Of a stretch of DNA of 64,000 bases, positions 34,195-42,440 are shown in pieces (the stretch's first letter is position 1; every line of letters begins with the position of its first letter). Origin of the DNA: JAPUDS01 sp964536265. GTDB lineage: Bacteria > Patescibacteriota > Saccharimonadia > Saccharimonadales > Saccharimonadaceae. The position numbers and the translations under genes were made by a program. Location of the stretch: contig CAZHVV010000002.1 of the NCBI GenBank assembly GCA_964536265.1, forward strand, positions 62,001 to 126,000, read 5' to 3'. The notes under the pieces are model-generated. The model made no database searches. It was not told where the DNA came from and was given only the letters and a program-made list of their open reading frames with translations.

Positions 34195-35208
34195 CTACTG
34201 TAGGTATTCGTACAATTTTTTTGCGTCTTTGTGCTTGCGAAGTTTCGCGAGGGCTTTGGCTTCAATCTGGCGAATGCGTTCACGTGTCACTGAAAATTCT
34301 TGTCCAACTTCTTCGAGAGTGTGGTTTTTGCCGTCATCAAGGCCAAAACGCATTTTGATAATCTTTTGTTCACGCTCTGTGAGCGCACTCAAGATTGCCG
34401 AAACTTGTTCTTTAAGGAGTTGTCCGGCAGCAGACTCTTCAGGGCTAGCAGCATCTTCGTCTTCAATAAAGTCACCAAGGACCGACTCGCTGTCGTCGTC
34501 ACCGTCACGACCAACACCTGCGTCGAGTGAATGTATATCTTGTTTAATTTTGATGACGTATTCAACTTTTTCTGGCTCCATCTCAAGTTCTTTGGCAAGT
34601 TCTTCAATAGTCGGCTCACGGTTGAGGTCTTGGGTCATGCGGCGTTGGGTACGCAGCAATTTGTTGATGGTTTCAACCATGTGTACTGGAATACGAATCG
34701 TACGAGCTTGGTCGGCAATAGCCCTCGTGATAGCTTGGCGAATCCACCAGGTTGCATAGGTCGAGAATTTAAAACCTTTGTCCGGGTCAAATTTTTCGAC
34801 AGCTCGCAAAAGACCAGTATTACCTTCTTGAATGAGGTCGAGAAAATCAAGTCCGCGGCCGCTATAACGTTTCGCAATACTCACAACAAGACGCATATTG
34901 GCTTCGGCCATTTTGTCTTTAGCTCGTTTGTCGCCTTGCACCACTTTTTGGGCAAGTTCGAGTTCTTCACCGGCGCTCAGAAGTGGAATTTTACCAATTT
35001 CACGCAAATACAAGCGTACTGAGTCGTCAGAAACTTCGTCAAGATAGTCGCTACCGCCTTGCCACACTTCCGTCTCATCAATATCGTCAATATCTGGTTC
35101 TTCAGGTTCTGTCTCATCTGGTGCAAATGCATCGGCAAGGTCATCACCAACAAGAAAATCGTCTTGAAGGGTTGAATCATCTTGCAATGTTGGGTCAGCT
35201 TTCTTCAT
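34195..35208 (-). CDS. rpoD: Primary RNA polymerase sigma factor (sigma-70)
   Basis: 337 residues. Acidic N-terminus with little of region 1.1, region 1.2 (DSVRLYLREIGKIPLLSAGEE), region 2 (ANMRLVVSIAKRYSGRGLDFLDLIQEGN and FSTYATWWIRQAI), region 3 and region 4 (LTEREQKIIKMRFG ... TRERIRQIEAKALAKLRK). Directs transcription from -35/-10 promoters of the type seen in this window. Ten bp downstream of dnaG, the widespread primase-sigma arrangement, but without rpsU. Confidence 0.98.
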   Translation of the reverse strand: MKKADPTLQDDSTLQDDFLVGDDLADAFAPDETEPEEPDIDDIDETEVWQGGSDYLDEVSDDSVRLYLREIGKIPLLSAGEELELAQKVVQGDKRAKDKMAEANMRLVVSIAKRYSGRGLDFLDLIQEGNTGLLRAVEKFDPDKGFKFSTYATWWIRQAITRAIADQARTIRIPVHMVETINKLLRTQRRMTQDLNREPTIEELAKELEMEPEKVEYVIKIKQDIHSLDAGVGRDGDDDSESVLGDFIEDEDAASPEESAAGQLLKEQVSAILSALTEREQKIIKMRFGLDDGKNHTLEEVGQEFSVTRERIRQIEAKALAKLRKHKDAKKLYEYLQ

Positions 35209-35217
35209 AGTCCGTCG

Positions 35218-36960
35218 TTACTCCTCTTTAATAAGCGCGTTGAGTGCAGTCCGTAGCCGCTCTGCTTCCGCCTCATCATGTGACGTTTCCGCCTCACGAA
35301 GCGCCGTGGTTAAGTGCTTTTTTTGCTTGGTTCGATGTTGCTGTTTTAGTTGGCGCACGAGACTGACGGCTTCGACGAGCCTGTCCTGTCCATCCAGCGA
35401 TTGATATCGGGTCTCGGCCTTTAACAGTACTATTTTGACATACGTTTCGATTTCATGCAACTCTTCGGGTATCTCTTCCTCGAGGGTATGGTTGCGATGC
35501 GTCAATAAATATGCAAATAGTGCCTGGCGCTCAACACCATCGAAGTACTCAGCTTTTAGCGGCCTGGCAACATCTATCGCCCCCTCTTCGCAGCTCATTA
35601 GTGCTAGCAGATAGTCTTGCTGAATATTGCTCGTAATAACTTCAATATTGGTGGCCTTGACCGTCTTGAGCCGCCTTGTCTGCTCCTCGGCATCATCAAC
35701 TTGCGTAAAACGTTCTTTAATCGCGGCACGTGAGGCGCCCGTTTTTTCGCTCAAAATGTCAAAATAATGCTCACGTTCAACTGGATTATCAACTGCTCGC
35801 AACAATCGAAGAGCCTCTGTTGTCAGTTTGCGTTTACCAACCGCTGAGCCCATATCGCCGCGGGAGGCATATTGGTCAATCACCCACTCTATCGCTGGGC
35901 GTGTCTGCTCAACGACATTCGCCCATAGTGCGGCATCTTTTTGAATCAATTCATCTGGATCTTTGAAATCGTTTGGGAGAGAAATAATACTTAGCTCAAC
36001 ACCAACGCGTTGCGCGATAGTAATAGCTCGCTCAGTCGCAGCAATACCCGCTTTGTCACCATCAAAGCATAGGCGAATGTCCGTCGTTAAACGACTCAGT
36101 GCTTTTAAGTGATGTTCTGTCATGGCTGTACCAGCACTTGCGACAGTTTGTTTGATACCGGCTTGATGGCTGCTTACAACGTCGAGATTACCCTCAACAA
36201 TCACCGCATAACCTGCTTCGCGAATAGCTTGCTTGGCTTGAAATAGACCAAACACGTGGCGACCTTTGTCATACAGAATGGTTTGTGGCGTATTTAAATA
36301 TTTCGGAGCGTTTTCGATTGCTTTTGTAATTCTTCCTGTAAAGCCGATGATTTGCCCTTGCCCGTCGCTAAGCGGTACTATCATACGCTCTCGGAACAAG
36401 TCGCTGTCTCGGCTACCAACTAATCCAGCTTCGCGCAAATCTTGAGCCTCGTAGCCTTTACTCAGGAGAAATGTTCGTAGCGCATCACCGCCACTCGGTG
36501 CATACCCGATTCGAAATTCATGCACCGCGCTGCGATCAAATCCACGAGCTTTGACGTATTCCACGGCTGTTTTGTCTTGGTATAAATAACGTTGAAAATA
36601 TGTCGTCGCACTCTCATTCAGCTTGAGTAGCCGTTTCTTTCTGTCTGATAGTTGTTTCGAGTTGCCGCTGTCGTATTGGCTCAAGTCGACACCGGCTTTG
36701 CGAGCAAGGTGTTCAAGCGCTCCGCGAAAGTCTAGCCCTTCAACCATCATGATAAAACTAAACACGTCACCGCCTTGATTTGAGCTGAAATCGTGCCAGA
36801 TGTTTTTATCTGGACTAACGAAGAAACTTGCCGTCTTCTCACCCGTGAATGGGCTTAGCCCTTTCCAGTTCCGACCTGCACGCTTGAGCTGCATATATTC
36901 ACCGACGATATCTTCAATCGCCAGCTTAGAACGCACCTCATCTCTCGCGTCATTATTCAT
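35218..36960 (-). CDS. dnaG: DNA primase lacking zinc-ribbon ligands
   Basis: Synthesises RNA primers at the replication fork. ATG 36960 (580 residues) matches the family start; a longer frame to 37173 is antisense to the next gene. The N-terminal domain is recognisable (DIVGEYMQLKRAGRNWKGLSPF), but the CHC2 zinc ligands are gone: Ser36 for Cys, Thr39 for His, Asp57 and Ser60 for the later two Cys. The TOPRIM core is intact, with YAVIVEGNLDVV and LCFDGDKAG. A C-terminal helical domain for helicase contact follows. Cotranscribed with rpoD. Confidence 0.96.
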   Translation of the reverse strand: MNNDARDEVRSKLAIEDIVGEYMQLKRAGRNWKGLSPFTGEKTASFFVSPDKNIWHDFSSNQGGDVFSFIMMVEGLDFRGALEHLARKAGVDLSQYDSGNSKQLSDRKKRLLKLNESATTYFQRYLYQDKTAVEYVKARGFDRSAVHEFRIGYAPSGGDALRTFLLSKGYEAQDLREAGLVGSRDSDLFRERMIVPLSDGQGQIIGFTGRITKAIENAPKYLNTPQTILYDKGRHVFGLFQAKQAIREAGYAVIVEGNLDVVSSHQAGIKQTVASAGTAMTEHHLKALSRLTTDIRLCFDGDKAGIAATERAITIAQRVGVELSIISLPNDFKDPDELIQKDAALWANVVEQTRPAIEWVIDQYASRGDMGSAVGKRKLTTEALRLLRAVDNPVEREHYFDILSEKTGASRAAIKERFTQVDDAEEQTRRLKTVKATNIEVITSNIQQDYLLALMSCEEGAIDVARPLKAEYFDGVERQALFAYLLTHRNHTLEEEIPEELHEIETYVKIVLLKAETRYQSLDGQDRLVEAVSLVRQLKQQHRTKQKKHLTTALREAETSHDEAEAERLRTALNALIKEE

Positions 36961-37018
36961 TATCTCTATTGTAGCACCACTTTGACCTCTGTAAGTGTTT
37001 GTGCTTAAATAGGTACGT

Positions 37019-37591
37019 ATGGATCCAACATTTAAAGGCCTCGGAGCGCCCATGCCGTCAAAGACAAGCTCAAGTGGGCCGAATTTTAAGCTTATTTTCA
37101 TAATCTTAGGTGGTGTATTGGCCGTCGTGATAATTGCAAGCTTGATTATTGGACGAGTCAACGGCGATAGCACCGCACTGTCACAGCGTCTCCTCTATCG
37201 ACTTGATGCGCTATATAGCCTCACATCAAACGCCCAAAGCAACATCGTCAGTGATGATATCGCCAAAATTAATTCCGAAGCATCGCTCGTTCTCGCAGGT
37301 GATATTGTTGCCGTCGAGGAAGTTATACCAGCAGCAAAAAGCAGCTCAACACTCACTGCAATCAAAACGGAAGAGCTTGATGCGACGACCGTAGCTAACC
37401 TCAAAACTGCCAAAATAAATGGCGTGTACGACAAGACATACACAACCGCCCTACTCCAGAAACTTGAAGCAGCCTATGCATTGGCTGGCGAAGTGAATGA
37501 CGGGTCGAGCAGTACAAAAGTCAAAGCTGCACTCACAACCCTGCGCGACCATCTCTCGACATACTACACTCAACTCAAGAAGCTGCAGTAA
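37019..37591 (+). CDS. Single-pass membrane protein, unknown
   Basis: 190 residues: a short cytoplasmic N-terminus, one transmembrane helix (FKLIFIILGGVLAVVIIASLII, residues ~24-45) and a helical outside region of ~140 residues (ALSQRLLYRLDALYSLTSNAQSNI ... ALTTLRDHLSTYYTQLKKLQ) likely to form a coiled bundle. ATG 37019 lies close to a TTAAAT/TAAATA -10-like element; ATG 37052 with GGAG upstream is an alternative start. Diverges from dnaG with only 58 bp between them, and overlaps the end of the convergent YjbR gene by 17 bp. Confidence 0.72.
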   Translation: MDPTFKGLGAPMPSKTSSSGPNFKLIFIILGGVLAVVIIASLIIGRVNGDSTALSQRLLYRLDALYSLTSNAQSNIVSDDIAKINSEASLVLAGDIVAVEEVIPAAKSSSTLTAIKTEELDATTVANLKTAKINGVYDKTYTTALLQKLEAAYALAGEVNDGSSSTKVKAALTTLRDHLSTYYTQLKKLQ

Positions 37592-37916
37592 CGAGCTCGT
37601 AACTGTGGCGAATGAGGTCACGTAGCTCATCGTTTGGCACCTGGCCGGTACAGATGATTGTATTCCAATGTTTTTTATTGAGATGATATCCCTGCAACAC
37701 AGTTTCGTATTTCTCGCGTAGCAACACAGCTAACTGCGGGTCACATTTCAGGCTGATACGAACCGGTGTCGTGCCTTCACTGATAAGGGCAAACATTTTT
37801 GCGTCGCCTCCCTCAGATGCCACTTTATAGACTGCAACTGTCTCACCGAATGGATACTCAAGCGTTACGCCAGGAAGCGCCAACACCATATTCTCAACTT
37901 CTTTGTGTGTTAACAT
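37575..37916 (-). CDS. MmcQ/YjbR-family protein
   Basis: 113 residues from ATG 37916; the open frame to 37955 would overlap the upstream CapA gene. Family signature: LTHKEVENMVLALPGVTLEYPFGETVAVYKV, ISLKCDPQLAVLLREKY, GYHLNKKHWNTI and LRDLIRHSYELV. YjbR-like proteins have a CyaY-like fold and bind DNA in some cases; their role in cells is not settled. It is 4 bp downstream of the CapA gene and likely translated from the same message. Confidence 0.88.
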   Translation of the reverse strand: MLTHKEVENMVLALPGVTLEYPFGETVAVYKVASEGGDAKMFALISEGTTPVRISLKCDPQLAVLLREKYETVLQGYHLNKKHWNTIICTGQVPNDELRDLIRHSYELVTAAS

Positions 37917-37920
37917 TCCT

Positions 37921-39132
37921 CTATTCTCCCGAATAATCGCCCGTAAGTCCAGCAATAGTTGTTTGCCACTGCAGTCGCTGCTTGATAGTTACTAGCTCCG
38001 CTTCGCTCGCCCGATGCGTTACCTTCCCTGCATCACTGCTGCCAAGAACAGCAAAATGCAGCTTCGTAGGAAGTTTGGTGAGGTGTTGCTCCGTCACTTG
38101 CCCTAGGCAATCATTTGCGCCTTTCACGCAGCTTTCGCCCAACGCGAGCCACTTGTCAATATCATTTGTCGCGTTAACCGATGCAGTGACTGACAAAACT
38201 GCCGAACGCATAACTTCACTATTTTGTTGTTGATCAAATATAAAATTACCCAACGAATACACAATAAGGTGTCCTTTGTATGCTTCACTCGTCTGCACCC
38301 AATGCGCATGATTACCGATTACGACATCCGCACCAGCATCAATCATCGCTCGATACAACGTCGTTTTTATTCTGTCAGGCTCCGCTTTGTATTCTGCCCC
38401 ACTATGCGGCATTGCTACAACCGTAAATGAGGATGTGTACGACGTCATACTGCGGAGCGATGTCTCATCGGGTATCTCAAACACACCGTTATACCCACAC
38501 CATATGAGAGGGAGAATCCCTTGTTTTTCGGTATCATTGCTCATAGTTATACGTGCCGGAACTCTGAGGACATCGCACAGATTATCATAATCATCCGGGT
38601 CCGGCGCGCCAAAGTACTGCATGCTATTTTCGTTGAGATGCTGTTTTGTCTCCATATACCCCGCCGTGCCTTGATTGTCGGTATGATTGTTCGCTAATGA
38701 AACTGCCGTAAACCATTTATTGGCTTCTGTGAGATACTCGGGCGAACAATCAAACTTAAGTGTTGCCTCCTCCGCTGATGGACTAACTTTTGGGTTATTT
38801 GTAATCGGACATTCCATATTCGCCACCCAAGCATCATAGTCGGAACGCTCGAATTCACTTAGCCTCTGAAATGGATATGCATACTTTTGCTCACTCGCGA
38901 GCGACCACTTATTTATGTAACGCCCAAAAAATACGTCACCCACCACGAGCAAACGACTCTCCACTGAACGAACAATTGGCACCCGTTCAACAATTGGCAA
39001 GACAACTGGCGTTCCTATATGGCGTTGTACGAACAACGACGTCCACGCAACTGTTGCAGCCACAAAAAACAACCCAACAATGACCGTCAGAATAAGTACT
39101 GACAGCCATTTGTGCTTGTGGATGATACGCAT
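37921..39132 (-). CDS. CapA-family metallophosphoesterase-like surface protein
   Basis: 403 residues: one N-terminal transmembrane helix (LSVLILTVIVGLFFVAATVAW) then a calcineurin-like CapA/PgsA domain with LLVVGDVFFGR, WVANMECPI, VSLANNHTDNQG, VVAMPHSGAEY, DVVIGNHAHWVQ and YSLGNFIFD. In Bacillus the family works in poly-gamma-glutamate capsule synthesis; in CPR it is often found alone, so the polymer is unknown. It lies between the orn and yjbR genes on the same strand, starting 1 bp before orn ends. Confidence 0.88.
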   Translation of the reverse strand: MRIIHKHKWLSVLILTVIVGLFFVAATVAWTSLFVQRHIGTPVVLPIVERVPIVRSVESRLLVVGDVFFGRYINKWSLASEQKYAYPFQRLSEFERSDYDAWVANMECPITNNPKVSPSAEEATLKFDCSPEYLTEANKWFTAVSLANNHTDNQGTAGYMETKQHLNENSMQYFGAPDPDDYDNLCDVLRVPARITMSNDTEKQGILPLIWCGYNGVFEIPDETSLRSMTSYTSSFTVVAMPHSGAEYKAEPDRIKTTLYRAMIDAGADVVIGNHAHWVQTSEAYKGHLIVYSLGNFIFDQQQNSEVMRSAVLSVTASVNATNDIDKWLALGESCVKGANDCLGQVTEQHLTKLPTKLHFAVLGSSDAGKVTHRASEAELVTIKQRLQWQTTIAGLTGDYSGE

Positions 39133-39684
39133 CTATGCCTTTACTTTTGCGAGGTAATACCTCAACTCCTCAATGCTGCCACGGATATCAGCCAGTGCTC
39201 GATGAGCTTCTGGTTTTGCGAACTTTTTTCGATATTTACCCTCAAAGACTACTTTCCAAGCAGTCACATCGAGCATACGATAATGCAGCCGAGCATCAAG
39301 CCGGTGCCACTCATTCACAATAAATTTTCGGTCTTGATGGATTGAATTTCCAGCAAGTATAACCCTATCGTCAGGAGAAAACCATTCGTTCACGAAAGCG
39401 AGGAGTTCATTTTCAATAACACGACCAGACCGACCAAGTTCAAGGTTCTGCTTGATAAGTCCGTCGCGTGCCTGAGGATTTGCATTCCAAAAATCTGCTG
39501 CGACCTTCAGCATTCGCTTTTCAACAAGCCGAGGTCCAACTTTGACTACTCCCTCGTAGGTCGCAAGTTCTTTGAAATTCCAGTCAGTGACGATTGCCCC
39601 TACTTCAAGAATACGGTCTTCGAGCGCATCTAGCCCCGTCATTTCGAGGTCCATCCACAATAGTTTGCCAGCATGTTTTGTCAT
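39133..39684 (-). CDS. orn: Oligoribonuclease
   Basis: 183 residues. DEDDh exonuclease that degrades 2-5 nt RNAs left by other nucleases. Motifs: WMDLEMTGLD (ExoI), NSIHQDRKFI (ExoII) and HRALADIRGSIEELRYY (ExoIII). The family is typical of Actinobacteria and Proteobacteria, so gene exchange with an actinobacterial host is possible. Expression is probably leaderless: TATACT at 39692-39697 lies 7 nt before the ATG. Confidence 0.95.
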   Translation of the reverse strand: MTKHAGKLLWMDLEMTGLDALEDRILEVGAIVTDWNFKELATYEGVVKVGPRLVEKRMLKVAADFWNANPQARDGLIKQNLELGRSGRVIENELLAFVNEWFSPDDRVILAGNSIHQDRKFIVNEWHRLDARLHYRMLDVTAWKVVFEGKYRKKFAKPEAHRALADIRGSIEELRYYLAKVKA

Positions 39685-39697
39685 ATGACCAAGTATA
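39685..39697 (-). promoter_or_regulatory. -10 element for leaderless orn
   Basis: Minus-strand TATACT (39692-39697), 7 nt from the ATG at 39684. Confidence 0.55.
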
Positions 39698-39717
39698 GCA
39701 AGCTGTACGAAAAGAAG

Positions 39718-40905
39718 TTAGTTCGTCAATCGCTCGAGAGCAATCAGAAAAGCGGCTTCTTTCATACTGCAATCTTCTTTTTCCGCACGAGCAAGCATAT
39801 CCTGCATTGCTTTCGTCAAAACCATATCGAGTTCGTTGTTTACCGTTGCTTCGTCCCAGTGTGAATCGGCACGGTTTTGCTGCCATTCTAGATAACTCAC
39901 AATCACGCCACCGGCATTCGCAACAACATCAGGTATAACGACAACACCTCTCTTTTCTAGCAGACCGAGTGCAATATCATCAACTGGTCCGTTCGCTAGC
40001 TCTAACACGACGGGTGCCTGAATTTCAATCTGATTGGTGGCATGTATCACTTCACCTAACGCAGCAAACACCAGAATATCTGCTTTCGCATGAATGATAG
40101 CCTCACTGGGTTCAAGGTTACCCTCGAGTTCGCTGATAATATCACGACTAAACTCTTTATCCCCAAATTTCAGCCCTTTCGCGTTCTCAATTGTGTGGCG
40201 CGAATTGGCCACGGCTACAATTTTTACACCAAGTTCTTCCTCGGCAATTTTTGCAAAATAAAAGCCAACATTACCAATACCCTGCACCGCTACTGTCAAC
40301 TGTGACGGGTCAATACTCTTTGCTAGACAGTATTCGCGTAATGCAATCACGCCACCGCGACCAGTCGCCGCAGTCCGACCTTCTGAGCCGCCATTTTTAA
40401 TACTTTTCCCAGTAAAGCTCGCTCGCGTGGTATCACCAGTCAGCTTTTCATATTCATCAACCATCCAGTCAATCACTGTCTCGTCTGTGTTCACGTCAGG
40501 TGCTGGCACGTCAATCTCTGGTCCTAAGTGTTCTGTAAGTTTCTGAACATACTGACGTGCAACTGCTTCAACATGTGCTGTATCAAACTCGCGTGGGTCA
40601 AATGCAACTCCACCCTTGCCACCGCCCATTGGTATGTCGACTGCCGCACATTTGAGACTCATGAGTGTCGCAAGTGCCCGAACTTCCGACTGATCAACAT
40701 GAGGATGAAAACGAATACCGCCCTTGAATGGTCCGCGCGCGTTGCTGTGCTGCACGCGATACGCCTGATGTGTTATATCATCAACGGTAATTTCGAAATG
40801 ATGCTCATGCATTGGCTCGATTAACTCAGACGCTTCTTGGGCACTCAGCCCTAGTCGTTTTGATGCACGTCTCATCATCGCTTCAGCACTCTCAAGCATA
40901 TTCAT
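39718..40905 (-). CDS. gdhA: Glu/Leu/Phe/Val-type dehydrogenase
   Basis: 395 residues from ATG 40905, chosen because GGAGGGT lies 8 nt upstream; an ATG at 40920 lacks a site. Oxidatively deaminates an amino acid, most likely glutamate, to the 2-oxo acid with NAD(P). Motifs: GPFKGGIRFHPHV, the catalytic Lys in PMGGGKGGVAFDP, the DVNTDETVIDWM region, and a Rossmann GIGNVGFYFA. It could supply 2-oxoglutarate or ammonia from scavenged amino acids. Glutamate versus leucine preference is inferred from overall similarity. Confidence 0.93.
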   Translation of the reverse strand: MNMLESAEAMMRRASKRLGLSAQEASELIEPMHEHHFEITVDDITHQAYRVQHSNARGPFKGGIRFHPHVDQSEVRALATLMSLKCAAVDIPMGGGKGGVAFDPREFDTAHVEAVARQYVQKLTEHLGPEIDVPAPDVNTDETVIDWMVDEYEKLTGDTTRASFTGKSIKNGGSEGRTAATGRGGVIALREYCLAKSIDPSQLTVAVQGIGNVGFYFAKIAEEELGVKIVAVANSRHTIENAKGLKFGDKEFSRDIISELEGNLEPSEAIIHAKADILVFAALGEVIHATNQIEIQAPVVLELANGPVDDIALGLLEKRGVVVIPDVVANAGGVIVSYLEWQQNRADSHWDEATVNNELDMVLTKAMQDMLARAEKEDCSMKEAAFLIALERLTN

Positions 40906-40945
40906 ATATTTACCCTCCATTTTCTGATTTTATTATACCTCTTAA

Positions 40946-41545
40946 CTAGTCGCGCAGATATTTCCGAGTGAAACGGGGAGAAAGTTTTTTGACTGCATAG
41001 TATGAACTAGCGCCAATAAAACCCCATAACCCCCCGTATAACAGGTCAACCATCGTGTCATACAGATCATTCTGCTGGAAAAATGTGCCCAGAAATAGGT
41101 CGGAACCAAACTCGTAAAGTTCCCATATGAGCGCAACAAAGACCGCAAACAGTGTTGCCAAGCCAATTCGCACCCATACAGGCAGTTTTGGTGCCCATAT
41201 ACGCGCCAAATGGTCAGCGAGAACTACACCGAAAAGCCCAAATAGCACCCCGGAAATACCGTGCATCCAGTCATCCCATGGCCACCATTTACCATACATG
41301 CCATACCCAAATCCTAAACATGAGCCAAGTACCATGAAAATTGCTAGCAAAAATACAAGCCAACTCGGAACAAGCCCGAACATATGTCTGGCATACAACG
41401 CGAGTAGAGCAACAATCAACGCACCAGCGATAATATAGCCTCCAACTCGCGAATGACCTGCAGCAACCTGCCATAGGCCATAGGCGGTCATACCAACAAT
41501 CGAAATGCGTGTTGCCCAGACATAGCCTGCATCAACACGACTCAT
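40946..41545 (-). CDS. YjdF/DUF2238-like membrane protein
   Basis: 199 residues with about six transmembrane helices. The family landmarks are WPWDDWMHGISGVLFGLFGVVLADH, LIWELYEFGSDLF and DLYDTMVDLLYGGLWGFIGA, with buried Asp, His and Glu that may bind a metal. Function is unknown in the literature I know. Its start directly abuts the mscL stop codon, so both come from one transcript. Confidence 0.82.
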   Translation of the reverse strand: MSRVDAGYVWATRISIVGMTAYGLWQVAAGHSRVGGYIIAGALIVALLALYARHMFGLVPSWLVFLLAIFMVLGSCLGFGYGMYGKWWPWDDWMHGISGVLFGLFGVVLADHLARIWAPKLPVWVRIGLATLFAVFVALIWELYEFGSDLFLGTFFQQNDLYDTMVDLLYGGLWGFIGASSYYAVKKLSPRFTRKYLRD

Positions 41546-41941
41546 TTACTTGTCCTTCTTTTTATCGATTCGGTCAAGCTTGAGGAAATTAATGAGAATG
41601 TAGATAACGACCGCTGTCGCAATCAGAGTTATAGCAGAGCTAACAAATGCCCCCCATTTAAAATCAGCATCTCTTCCCCATAGTTCAATATGCCATGATG
41701 CATCAGTCAATGTCGTCGAACCAACCAGGAACTGGACAACTGGGTTAATAAATCCTTCGACAAGCTTTTTGACAGTATCACCTGCAGCTGCGCCGATTGC
41801 CAGACCAACCGCCAGACCAATCACACCTTGCTCGCGAAGAAATACCATGAAACCGGAGCCGTGATCTTTCAGCGTGCCTGCGGCTTTCGTCCTAGCTTGT
41901 AGAACTCGCGCTTTTGCAGCTTCTTTTTTTGATGTTGCCAC
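41546..41941 (-). CDS. mscL: Large-conductance mechanosensitive channel
   Basis: Opens under membrane tension to release solutes in osmotic downshock. 131 residues from GTG 41941: AAAGGAGCGG lies just upstream of this GTG, while the ATG at 41977 overlaps the -10 box. The N-terminal amphipathic stretch is longer than usual (SKKEAAKARVLQARTKAAGTL), then TM1 FLREQGVIGLAVGLAIGAAAG with the MscL small-residue pore pattern, VKKLVEGFINPVV, and TM2 near the C-terminus with a short Lys-rich end (DKKKDK). Confidence 0.9.
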   Translation of the reverse strand: MATSKKEAAKARVLQARTKAAGTLKDHGSGFMVFLREQGVIGLAVGLAIGAAAGDTVKKLVEGFINPVVQFLVGSTTLTDASWHIELWGRDADFKWGAFVSSAITLIATAVVIYILINFLKLDRIDKKKDK

Positions 41942-41973
41942 GAATACCGCTCCTTTCATCTCTGTAATATTTG

Positions 41974-42003
41974 TCATTATAACTGGTTAAGAGAGAAAAA
42001 GCC
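41974..42003 (-). promoter_or_regulatory. Promoter of mscL
   Basis: TTGGCT, 18-nt spacer, TATAAT on the minus strand. The TATAAT overlaps the upstream in-frame ATG at 41977, so the transcript starts inside the longer frame and the GTG with its ribosome site is the credible start. Confidence 0.72.
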
Positions 42004-42023
42004 AAGGAGGAGAAAATTGGGGG

Positions 42024-42066
42024 CTCTTGGTGGCGGGGTAGCATGTTACGCGCCCGCCACCAAGAG
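42024..42066 (-). terminator. Long perfect hairpin ending the GC-rich mini-cassette
   Basis: CTCTTGGTGGCGGG and its perfect complement make a 14-bp stem around a 15-nt loop that itself holds GTA...TAC. On the minus strand it is followed by CCCCCAATTTTC. Ends the 50-residue gene. Confidence 0.82.
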
Positions 42067-42082
42067 TAAGTACTGACCGAGC

Positions 42083-42235
42083 TCAGCTGATGCGCCAGCC
42101 TGTCAGTACGACTAGTTGGCTCTGCACTGTGTCGTAGTAGTCTTGGCGGACTTCTCCACCTTTCCACCAGTTACGCAGTGCGGCTCCGCGCCGTTTCAGC
42201 CACGACGGTGACTGTGGGGGCGATGATTCGGACAT
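42083..42235 (-). CDS. Small basic protein, GC-rich mini-cassette, unknown
   Basis: 50 residues from ATG 42235, set by the strong AAGGAGGAG ribosome site; the open frame to 42277 has none. Composition: Ser/Pro start, a basic aromatic middle (WLKRRGAALRNWWKGGEVRQDYY) and no hydrophobic helix. I do not recognise it. Codons and base content differ from mscL and argS on either side, and it is framed by a leader hairpin and a strong terminator hairpin, as in a self-contained expression cassette. It could be a peptide toxin, an antimicrobial or a regulator; none can be shown. Confidence 0.55.
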   Translation of the reverse strand: MSESSPPQSPSWLKRRGAALRNWWKGGEVRQDYYDTVQSQLVVLTGWRIS

Positions 42236-42295
42236 AACTCCTCCTTGTGAATGGTTGGGCTTGTGGCCCATCTTCATCCTTCCGGAAACGAAAAG

Positions 42296-42317
42296 TGCCG
42301 AGGGATCTTCCTCGGCA
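42296..42317 (-). promoter_or_regulatory. Leader hairpin of the mini-cassette
   Basis: TGCCGAGG / CCTCGGCA, 8-bp perfect stem with a 6-nt loop, followed on the minus strand by CTTTTCG, about 60 nt before the small gene. It could be an attenuator or the terminator of a very short leader RNA. The remaining ~120 bases up to argS hold no ORF I can support. Confidence 0.45.
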
Positions 42318-42440
42318 ACGTTTCTTGTGATTTCCAGAAAAACTAACTTGCCGAGGGCGCGTTGAACTCAATTAGTACTAGTAGTTGTGAGTCCGTGCGT
42401 GCCTTTGACATGCCGCAAGTATAACGACTATCGCAACAAC

